Below, one piece after another: positions 1-5,727 of a stretch of 7,031 nt of DNA (the stretch's first letter is position 1; each line of letters opens with the position of its first letter). The stretch is from assembly GCA_013329855.1 (NCBI GenBank), contig DUJI01000276.1:592-7622 (forward strand), given 5' to 3'. Both the position numbers and the translations under genes were made by a program. The notes under the pieces were generated by a model, which was not told the DNA's origin, ran no database searches, and saw only the letters and a list, made by a program, of their open reading frames with translations. Origin of the DNA: Thermoplasmata archaeon (GTDB taxonomy: Archaea; Thermoplasmatota; Thermoplasmata; RBG-16-68-12).

Positions 1-414
1 GCGGTGCCGGAGGTTCGACGCGACCACCTGGGCGGACAACCGCTCTCCGAAGGAGAGGACGAAGTCCCGGATTCGCGGGGTGATCTCCTCCGTGTAGGCG
101 ATCCCATACAGGAGGCGGCCCAGCTTCGTCCCGAGGGCCTCGATGGCCTCGACGGTCCGCTCGTGGTCCGAGCGAGCCTTCGGCAGCAACGCGAGGTGCT
201 TCTTCTTGAGATCCGCGAGGTAGAGATCGAGCTCCTTCTCCTCCCGCGGCCGGGCGAGAATCTGGACCAGGGAGTCCGTCACGCCGGCGACCGCGGAGAC
301 CACGACGAACCGGCGGCCCCGGTCGGCCTGGAGGGTCCCCGCCACCCGGTCGTACATCTCCGGCTTGCTCACGCAGGCCCCGCCGAACTTGGCCACCTTG
401 TCCGGTTCAGGCAA
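1..414 (-). CDS. lysC: Aspartate kinase, N-terminal part (3'-partial), TTG start
   Basis: The first 138 residues of an amino acid kinase-family protein; the rest lies beyond base 1. It phosphorylates L-aspartate to 4-phospho-aspartate, the substrate of the dehydrogenase encoded just upstream. Seen: KFGGACVS (9-16), corresponding to the family's KFGGTSV nucleotide/substrate motif but with Ala-Cys in place of Thr-Ser; VVVSAVAGVTD (38-48), the conserved second glycine-containing strand-loop; and SFGERLSAQV near 123-132, the family's GE-x-LSA motif. I choose the TTG at 414-412 because GGAGG at 422-426 is 7 nt upstream, matching other genes here. The in-frame GTG at 396-394 also precedes the first conserved strand but has no ribosome-binding motif. 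The TTG start overlaps the asd stop by 8 bp. ACT regulatory domains, if any, would lie outside the window. Confidence 0.9.
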   Translation of the reverse strand, partial: MPEPDKVAKFGGACVSKPEMYDRVAGTLQADRGRRFVVVSAVAGVTDSLVQILARPREEKELDLYLADLKKKHLALLPKARSDHERTVEAIEALGTKLGRLLYGIAYTEEITPRIRDFVLSFGERLSAQVVASNLRHR

Positions 415-1471
415 GGTATCCCCTCCGACGGGCCAGCTCCGCGTTCAGGACGCTCCCGCCCGCGCCGCCACGGAGGGTGTTGTGCGACAGGACGAGCAGG
501 CGCAGGTTGCGGTCCGTGATCCGGATGCGGCCGACCGTGGCGGCCATCCCCCGCGCCCGCTCCGGTTCGCCCGCGTTCGCGTCGAGCAGGGGCTGCGGTC
601 GGTTCCGCTCCGTGCGGACGAGAATGGGACGCTTGGGAGCCGTCGGGAGCTTCCTGCGCTGGGGCTCGCCGCGGAAGGAGGACAGCACGCGGGCAACCTC
701 CGCCTCGGGCACGTCCTCCTGCAGGGGGATGGAGAGGGCCTCGAGATGGCCTTCCCGAACCGCGACGCGAACGCAGTTCGCCCACACGTCGAGGGGGCTC
801 GGGACCACGGTCGTTTGCAGGGTGCCGAGGAGCTTCTTCGCCTCGCGCCGCATCTTCTCTTCCTCACCCTCGATGAACGGGAGGACGTTCCCGACGATGT
901 CCAGGGAGGCCACGCCGGGGTATCCGGCGCCCGAGAGGGCCTGGTACGTGGACACGTGGACCTCGGAGAAGTCGAAGGCGTCCGCCAGGGGTTTGAGCGC
1001 GAGCACGAGGCCCGTGATGGAGCAGTTCGGGTTCGTGGTCAGGAAGCCGCCATCCTTGTACGTCCGCTGACGTTCGACGAGGGCGATGTGTCCCGGGTTC
1101 ACCTCGGGCACCAAGAGCGGCACGTCGGTTTCCAGGCGGTGGGAAGAGGCGTTGGAGAAGACGCCCACGCCGGCGCGTGCGACTTCCGCCTCCAAGTTCC
1201 CCGCGACCTCCGTGGGCAGGGCGCTGAACGCGGCCGCCACATCCGAACGGACGAGGACCCTGGGGTCCAGGGGCTGGAGTTCCATCTCGCCCACGGCCGG
1301 GTCGAGGGACGCATCGTCCAGGCGCCAGTAGTCCGTCAGGCGGCCGCCCACCTTCCGCTCGCTCGAGCACAGGGCCGCGAGCTCGAACAGGGGATGGTCT
1401 TGGAGCAGGCTGACGAATCGTTGACCGATGTTCCCGGTCGCGCCGAGCACGGCCACGGGGATCTTGCTCAC
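407..1471 (-). CDS. asd: Aspartate-semialdehyde dehydrogenase (archaeal/fungal-type)
   Basis: A 354-residue protein that reduces 4-phospho-L-aspartate to L-aspartate 4-semialdehyde with NADPH. Visible features are the dinucleotide loop GATGNIGQRF (10-19), SSERKVG (37-43), the active-site segment TTNPNCS with catalytic C150, Q177 in the STYQALSGAG segment (174-183), R235, and H242 in the REGHLEA segment, the likely acid/base His. The C-terminus has SHNTLRGGAGGS (329-340), the conserved helix that closes the nucleotide site. Length and motif spacing match the group found in archaea and fungi. The start is GTG, overlapping the tyrA stop (GTGA), with AGGAGG at 1481-1486; GGAGG is 9 nt from the start. 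Its product feeds lysine, threonine and methionine synthesis. In archaea that lack DAHP synthase it is also a substrate for making 3-dehydroquinate, which would explain its place in an aro operon. That role here is inference. Confidence 0.95.
   Translation of the reverse strand: MSKIPVAVLGATGNIGQRFVSLLQDHPLFELAALCSSERKVGGRLTDYWRLDDASLDPAVGEMELQPLDPRVLVRSDVAAAFSALPTEVAGNLEAEVARAGVGVFSNASSHRLETDVPLLVPEVNPGHIALVERQRTYKDGGFLTTNPNCSITGLVLALKPLADAFDFSEVHVSTYQALSGAGYPGVASLDIVGNVLPFIEGEEEKMRREAKKLLGTLQTTVVPSPLDVWANCVRVAVREGHLEALSIPLQEDVPEAEVARVLSSFRGEPQRRKLPTAPKRPILVRTERNRPQPLLDANAGEPERARGMAATVGRIRITDRNLRLLVLSHNTLRGGAGGSVLNAELARRRGYLA
422..426 (-). promoter_or_regulatory. Ribosome binding site deciding the aspartate kinase TTG start
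   Basis: GGAGG on the minus strand within the last codons of asd, 7 nt upstream of TTG (414-412). No comparable motif precedes the alternative GTG at 396, so the TTG is preferred and the two genes overlap by 8 bp. Confidence 0.75.
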
Positions 1472-2535
1472 TGCGGTGCGCCTCCTAGGTGTCGAGACTC
1501 CTCAAGGAGCGTGACGAACGCCTTCCCATCGGAATCGGCCGCGGCACGGGTCCACTCCTCGATGGCCTGGAGGAGACGCCGCCGGACGTCCGGAGTGTGG
1601 GGGTTCAGCGCCTGAATCTCTCGGAGCAGGGCGGGCGGGTCGTCCAGGAGGCCACGGGCGACCGAGGCCAGTCGGGCGAACGTCGTGCCCTCCGTCGGCA
1701 CCAGGCCCACGTCGATCGGCGCGCGGGCGGCCGCGCGGGCGAAGGAAAGGAGTGTGAGATGGCTCAGGCCGAGGAGGGTGGCCATGATCTCGTCGTGGTC
1801 CTCCAGGGGCACGTCGACCAGGCGGCTGCCGCTGGGCCGGAACAACCCACGGGCCCTCTCCAGGCCCAAGGGACTGCCGCAATCGCTCAGGAGAATGGTG
1901 GCCTGGGAGAGCGGCCCGAAGTGGGGACCGAAGAGGGGGTGGACGCTGGCCGCGGTGCAGCCCTCCGTCGTCAGGGACCGCAGCACCCGGGCCACGGGCG
2001 TCTTGAGGCTCGTCACGTCGAAGACGAGCCCTCTGGGCTTCGCGTCCCCGATCGTCTCGAGGACGGAGGCGGCCGCATCCATGGGCACCGCGACCGCGAT
2101 GACATCGGCGGTGGCCGCCACGATGGACAGGTCCACCTGGGGACTTGCAGGGTCGTGCACGGTCACGCGGTATCCCTGGGACCGCAGGTAGCGGCACAGC
2201 CACCGACCCATCCGGCCGGCACCGCCGGCCACCAGCGCAGTGCCCTGCTCCTTCTCTGGCCGAGGGAGGGCCTCCTGGCGACGGACGCTCTCCTCGATCA
2301 CGAGGCGGCCCAGGGATACAACGAAGTCGGATCCGAGGCCGCGAGCCTTGCCTTCCGCCCGGATCCGGGCGGTGACTTGGGACTCGACCTCCGCCGCGCG
2401 GACCCGTTGGCCGAGGAACCGTTTCTCCCAGCCGATCTGCTCGGCGAGGTAGAGTCTTCGCGCGACCAGGCTCAACACCTCCCGATCGACGGATGCAATC
2501 TCCTCCCGCAGCCACGCAATCTCGGCCTCGCTCAC
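1468..2535 (-). CDS. tyrA: Chorismate mutase (AroQ)-prephenate dehydrogenase fusion
   Basis: A 355-residue bifunctional protein. Residues 1 to about 90 are an all-helical AroQ chorismate mutase (chorismate to prephenate). With a one-residue offset to the E. coli P-protein mutase domain, R10, R27, K38, E51, S83 and Q87 match active-site residues, but the position of Arg51 is V50 and that of Asp48 is A47. Residues about 98-355 are prephenate (or arogenate) dehydrogenase, which oxidatively decarboxylates prephenate to 4-hydroxyphenylpyruvate. It shows the Rossmann loop AGGAGRMG (103-110), HD at 127-128 ending the second strand, DVTSLK (173-178), HPLFGP with likely catalytic H199, and HDEIMATLLGLSH (247-259). 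No C-terminal ACT domain is present, so feedback control through that module is not expected. Same domain order as the enterobacterial T-protein. The start is GTG, overlapping the aroC stop (GTGA); its ribosome site is weak (GGGGG at 2542-2546), so coupling to aroC translation probably matters. Confidence 0.94.
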   Translation of the reverse strand: MSEAEIAWLREEIASVDREVLSLVARRLYLAEQIGWEKRFLGQRVRAAEVESQVTARIRAEGKARGLGSDFVVSLGRLVIEESVRRQEALPRPEKEQGTALVAGGAGRMGRWLCRYLRSQGYRVTVHDPASPQVDLSIVAATADVIAVAVPMDAAASVLETIGDAKPRGLVFDVTSLKTPVARVLRSLTTEGCTAASVHPLFGPHFGPLSQATILLSDCGSPLGLERARGLFRPSGSRLVDVPLEDHDEIMATLLGLSHLTLLSFARAAARAPIDVGLVPTEGTTFARLASVARGLLDDPPALLREIQALNPHTPDVRRRLLQAIEEWTRAAADSDGKAFVTLLEESRHLGGAPQ

Positions 2536-3605
2536 AGGAATCCCCCTTGGTACATGAGGTCCAGAACGGCCATGGCCGCCGCGTTCTCCACCACGGGCAC
2601 GGCGCGAGGGACGATGCAGGGGTCGTGCCGTCCCGTGACCGCGATCTCCGTCTCCTCCAGGGTCTCCAGGTCCACGGACCGCTGCGGCCTCGCGATGGAT
2701 GCGGTCGGCTTGACGACCACGCGGAAGGTCACGGGCATGCCCGTCGAGAGGCCTCCGAGAATACCGCCCGCGTGGTTGGTTGCCGTGGCCACCTTGCCCT
2801 CACGGACGATGAACGGGTCGTTGTGCTGGCTCCCCCGCATGGAGGAGGCGCGGAAACCCGCGCCGAAGTCGACGCCCTTCACCGCGGGGATGGAGAAGAA
2901 GAGATGGGCCAGGCTCGCCTCGACGGAGTCGAAGAAGGGCTCGCCGACGCCGACCGGGAGCCCCGTCACGGTTCCTTCGATGATCCCTCCCACGCTGTCC
3001 CGGTCCGACCGGGCGGCCTCGACCGCGGCGACCATGCGGTCCGCGGCCTCCAAATCCGCGCAGCGGACGGGCGTGCGCTCCACGTTGGCCTGCATCTCCT
3101 CCGGCGTCACGGGCCTCGCGACGACGTCGGCAATCTGCGCGGCGTGTGCGTAGAATCGCACGCCGGGCGGGGCGAGGACCTGGCGGGCCACGGCCCCCGA
3201 GACCACGAGGGGCGCGGTCATGCGGCCGCTGAGTTGTCCTCCACCGCGCAGGTCGCTCTTGCCGCCGTACTTCATCCGCGCCGTGAAGTCCCCGTGCCCC
3301 GGGCGCGGCACCCGAGCGACGTCCGCGTACGATTTCGACAGCACGTCCTGGTTCCGGATGATCGCGACGAGCGGTTCGCCACCCGTCACGCCCTCCCGGA
3401 GTCCCTCGGCGAATTCCACGCGGTCCTCCTCCTTCCGCTGGCTCGTCACGAGGCTCTGCCCGGGGCGGCGGCGGTCCAGCTGGGCCTGCACCTGCGCGAC
3501 ATCGACAGGCGTGCCCGCTTTCAGCCCCTCCACCGTGCAGCCCACGAAGGGGCCGTGGCTCGTTCCGAAGACCAGAGTGCGGTAGCGGGTGCCGAAGCTG
3601 TTCAG
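2532..3605 (-). CDS. aroC: Chorismate synthase, apparent CTG start
   Basis: A 357-residue protein that converts EPSP to chorismate by anti-1,4-elimination of phosphate, using reduced FMN. Counting the start as residue 1, it shows NSFGTRYRT at 2-10 (the normal family N-terminus), GTSHGP with H17, DRRRPGQ (44-50), RPGHGDFT with H104, the RGGG flavin-site segment (120-123), GSQHNDPF (258-265), NHAGGILGG (277-285) and a complete C-terminus. Length is normal. The codon in the usual Met position is CTG (3605-3603), overlapping the aroA stop as CTGA. GGAGG at 3613-3617 lies exactly 7 nt upstream, the same spacing as for the kinase, aroA and aspartate kinase genes. No in-frame ATG, GTG or TTG lies close by. 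The first downstream GTG would remove the essential GTSHG segment, and upstream GTG codons would add about 26 unrelated residues inside aroA. Identity is nearly certain; the start is the uncertain part. A CTG start, a -1 frameshift from aroA, or a base error at 3605 are all possible. Confidence 0.95.
   Translation of the reverse strand: MNSFGTRYRTLVFGTSHGPFVGCTVEGLKAGTPVDVAQVQAQLDRRRPGQSLVTSQRKEEDRVEFAEGLREGVTGGEPLVAIIRNQDVLSKSYADVARVPRPGHGDFTARMKYGGKSDLRGGGQLSGRMTAPLVVSGAVARQVLAPPGVRFYAHAAQIADVVARPVTPEEMQANVERTPVRCADLEAADRMVAAVEAARSDRDSVGGIIEGTVTGLPVGVGEPFFDSVEASLAHLFFSIPAVKGVDFGAGFRASSMRGSQHNDPFIVREGKVATATNHAGGILGGLSTGMPVTFRVVVKPTASIARPQRSVDLETLEETEIAVTGRHDPCIVPRAVPVVENAAAMAVLDLMYQGGFL
2542..2546 (-). 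promoter_or_regulatory. Weak ribosome binding site of the chorismate mutase-prephenate dehydrogenase gene
   Basis: A GGGGG run in the last codons of aroC, 6 nt before the GTG start at 2535. It matches the GGAGG consensus less well than the other five sites in the cluster, which suggests that this gene depends more on re-initiation from the overlapping aroC stop codon. Confidence 0.4.
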
Positions 3606-4873
3606 GGGACCACCTCCATCTCCGCGCCGAGGGCGCGGAGGTCGTCGAGGAAGGACGGATAGGACACGCGGAAGCACCACGGATCCGTGATCTCCACGGG
3701 ATCGCTCGCGACCAGTCCCGCGACCGCGGCCGCCATGAGGATGCGGTGGTCGCCGCGGGAGTCGACGCGGGCCCCGTGCAGCTCTGCGGGGCCGCGGACG
3801 ACGCACCCGTCCGGCGTGCCCACGGCCTCCGCGCCCATGGCCCGCAACAGGGCCACCGTGGTCTCGATCCGGTCGCTCTCCTTGAGGCGCAGCTGCGCGC
3901 CGTTCACGAAGCGGGATTGGCCCCTCGCCCGGCTCGCGAGGACGGCGAGGACGGGGAAGAGATCGGGCGTCGCGCCCACGTCGACGGTCTGCGCCCGGAG
4001 GGACTCCCCGCGCACGCGGAGGGCGCCGGGACGCTGCGCCACGGACGCGCCGAAGGCGCCGAGGAGGTCGGCGATTCGGCGGTCTCCCTGGGGGGCCGCG
4101 AGGTCGAGGCCCTCCACGGTCACGTCGCCTCGGGTGATTGCCGCCGCGACCAGAGGGAAGGCGGCGGAGGAGAAGTCCCCCGGCACGGCGAGGTCCGTGG
4201 TCCGGTAGCGCTGGCCGCCCGGGATCCGGAAGTCGTTCCCGTGGGACTCGACGACGGCACCGAAGGCTCGGACCAGGTGTCTCGTGATGTCCACGTAGGG
4301 CCCGGACACGATGGGCGGGAGGACATGGACCCTCGTCTCCCCGGAGGCGAGCGGGCAGGCGAGGAGGAGGCTGGAGAGGAACTGGGAGCTCACGGAGCCC
4401 GGGAGGGAGACCGTGCCGCCCCGAAGCGGGCCCGTGACCTCCACGGGAGGCCGCCCATCGCCACCACGCGCCCGAGCGTCCGCCCCGAGCCCACGGAGGG
4501 CCTCCAGCAGGGGCCCCATGGGACGCTTCTTCAGGCTGTCGTCCCCCGTGAGGACCGTGGTGCCCCGCACGAGGGCCGCGGTCCCCGTCAGCAGGCGCAG
4601 GGTCGTGCCCGAGTTCCTCGCGTCGATCTCGTTCGGAGGAGGGCTGAGGCCGGGCGATGAAATCCGCACGGCGTCTCCCTTCCGCCGGACCTCCGCGCCG
4701 AAGGCTTCGATCCCCGCCAGGGTGGCCTCCGTGTCCTCGGACAGGAGAGGGTTCGACACGAGGCACGAACCCTCGGACAGGGCCGCCAGGAGGAACGCGC
4801 GGTGCGTGTAGCTCTTCGACGGAGGCGCGCGGACCGTCCCGCGCACGGTGGCGGCGCGCGAACGGAATCTCAC
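3602..4873 (-). CDS. aroA: 3-phosphoshikimate 1-carboxyvinyltransferase (EPSP synthase)
   Basis: A 423-residue protein that transfers the enolpyruvyl group of PEP to shikimate 3-phosphate, giving EPSP. Family motifs are all in order: PPSKSYTHRA (17-26) with the substrate-binding Lys-Ser and R25; RNSGTTLRLL (86-95), the NAGT-type PEP loop; DDSLKKRPM (111-119) with the conserved Arg; SSQFLSSLL (162-170); TPDLFP with catalytic-type D304; LKESDR (330-335); RGDHR (373-377); and SYPSF near the C-terminus. Full length for the family. The start is GTG, overlapping the shikimate kinase stop as GTGA, with GGAGG at 4881-4885 placed 7 nt upstream; no better upstream start is needed because the protein begins just before the first conserved strand. 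The C-terminal codons carry the Shine-Dalgarno motif for the next gene. The Lys that precedes SFP in E. coli-type enzymes is V403 here; from memory, Gram-positive enzymes also vary at this position. Confidence 0.97.
   Translation of the reverse strand: MRFRSRAATVRGTVRAPPSKSYTHRAFLLAALSEGSCLVSNPLLSEDTEATLAGIEAFGAEVRRKGDAVRISSPGLSPPPNEIDARNSGTTLRLLTGTAALVRGTTVLTGDDSLKKRPMGPLLEALRGLGADARARGGDGRPPVEVTGPLRGGTVSLPGSVSSQFLSSLLLACPLASGETRVHVLPPIVSGPYVDITRHLVRAFGAVVESHGNDFRIPGGQRYRTTDLAVPGDFSSAAFPLVAAAITRGDVTVEGLDLAAPQGDRRIADLLGAFGASVAQRPGALRVRGESLRAQTVDVGATPDLFPVLAVLASRARGQSRFVNGAQLRLKESDRIETTVALLRAMGAEAVGTPDGCVVRGPAELHGARVDSRGDHRILMAAAVAGLVASDPVEITDPWCFRVSYPSFLDDLRALGAEMEVVP
3613..3617 (-). promoter_or_regulatory. 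Ribosome binding site deciding the aroC start
   Basis: GGAGG on the minus strand, read inside the penultimate codons of aroA, with 7 nt (3606-3612) before the CTG at 3605-3603. Its strength and spacing equal those of the aroA and shikimate kinase sites, so it argues that initiation is meant to occur at the CTG. It could instead act as a stimulator of frameshifting at the adjacent C-run and stop codon. Confidence 0.75.
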
Positions 4874-5727
4874 GGAACGACCTCCCGAGACTCGACCGTG
4901 TTCAGGCTCGCGATGCGGATCTCGGAGTCCCCGTCCCGGAGCGCCTCGGCGACGGCCCCCACGTGGGCCGGCTTCACGAGGGCGAGGATGGCGGGTCCCG
5001 CTCCCGTGATCCCCGCGGCCATGGCCCCGGCGGCCCGCGCGCGCCTCGCCGGGGCCTCGTCAACCTCCAGGAGCGGCGCGTACGCCGCGCTGTTCAGTTC
5101 GAGGGCGTGGAAGTAGTCTCCCGCGAGCGCGAGCCCGTAGGCCGCGTCGACCTCGTGCCGGATGGGAGCGAAGTCCTTCGCGGCCAGGCTGGGCTTCGTG
5201 ATCACCCGCTTGGGGATCTGGATCACGGCCATGAGGCCCGGCGGGAAGCGGTCCACCTTGACGATCTTCCGCGCGCGGTTGTCCGTGACGACCACGCCGC
5301 CGAAGAAGGAGGCGCAGGCATCGTCGAAGGCGCCCGTGAGGGTCACCTTGGCCTCCAGGGCCGCCTCGATCCCGAGATCGATGATCTGGAGCGGCTCCAG
5401 CTCCAGTCCGAGGGCCCTCGCCGAGGCGAGGACCACGGCGTTGGCCACGGCCGAGCTGCTCTTCAGGCCCCGGGACACGGGAATCTCGGAGTCCACGCGG
5501 ACCGCGAGGCTCGCCCGGCGCCGGCTCCGCCGCAGGACGCGCTTCGCGCAGCCCACGGCCAGGGTGGGGTCGACGCCGCCCGTGACCTGGACCCGGAGGC
5601 CTTCCGCCTTGGGCACGGACTCGGCGACCGCGGTGGCCCGGAGGGCGAGCCCGAACGCGGCGCCCCGGTGCGTGGCGATTGCGTTCACGATGGTCCCCGC
5701 GCCGAAGCAAGTGGCCTGGGCCTTCAT
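4870..5727 (-). CDS. aroK: Archaeal-type shikimate kinase (GHMP kinase superfamily)
   Basis: A 285-residue protein predicted to phosphorylate shikimate to shikimate 3-phosphate with ATP in the cytoplasm. It is not related to bacterial AroK/AroL P-loop kinases. It shows GHMP signatures: an N-terminal GAGTIVNA segment (9-16), the ATP-binding motif IPVSRGLKSSSA (82-93), TGAFDDACASFFGG (131-144) with acidic residues D135/D136, and the C-terminal glycine motif GITGAGPA (239-246). Length matches archaeal shikimate kinases. Other GHMP enzymes such as homoserine or mevalonate kinase are possible by fold, but the position between shikimate dehydrogenase and EPSP synthase and the GLKSSSA motif favour shikimate kinase. 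It starts with ATG inside the stop of the upstream fusion (ATGA). AGGAGG at 5735-5740 precedes the ATG with 7 nt between GGAGG and the start, which fixes the start. It is the only gene in the window that starts with ATG. Confidence 0.93.
   Translation of the reverse strand: MKAQATCFGAGTIVNAIATHRGAAFGLALRATAVAESVPKAEGLRVQVTGGVDPTLAVGCAKRVLRRSRRRASLAVRVDSEIPVSRGLKSSSAVANAVVLASARALGLELEPLQIIDLGIEAALEAKVTLTGAFDDACASFFGGVVVTDNRARKIVKVDRFPPGLMAVIQIPKRVITKPSLAAKDFAPIRHEVDAAYGLALAGDYFHALELNSAAYAPLLEVDEAPARRARAAGAMAAGITGAGPAILALVKPAHVGAVAEALRDGDSEIRIASLNTVESREVVP

Noticed and set aside
365..1615. Plus-strand open frame of 416 codons opposite asd.
   Set aside because: Antisense shadow of asd and the end of tyrA; no conserved motifs and no ribosome site seen.
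1489..3153. Plus-strand open frame of 554 codons.
   Set aside because: It lies antisense to tyrA and aroC, which are unmistakable by motif. Its translation is low-complexity Arg/Gly/Ala-rich with no recognisable motif, as expected from GC-rich complementary strands with few stops.
3213..3251. Chorismate synthase reads RGGGQLSGRMTAP instead of the common RGGGRSSARETA.
   Set aside because: From memory, clostridial-type and some archaeal chorismate synthases have RGGG(H/x)FSxRxTAP variants; all His and flavin-site landmarks are otherwise present.
3662..3667. EPSP synthase has Val where E. coli has the PEP-binding Lys411.
   Set aside because: From memory, Gram-positive EPSP synthases also carry non-Lys residues before SYP/SFP, so this looks like known family variation rather than a defect.
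3606..4766. N-terminal extension of chorismate synthase upstream through aroA (total 744 codons in frame).
   Set aside because: The extra part is read out of frame through aroA and is Arg/Pro/Gly-rich with no domain; family homology begins right after the CTG at 3605.
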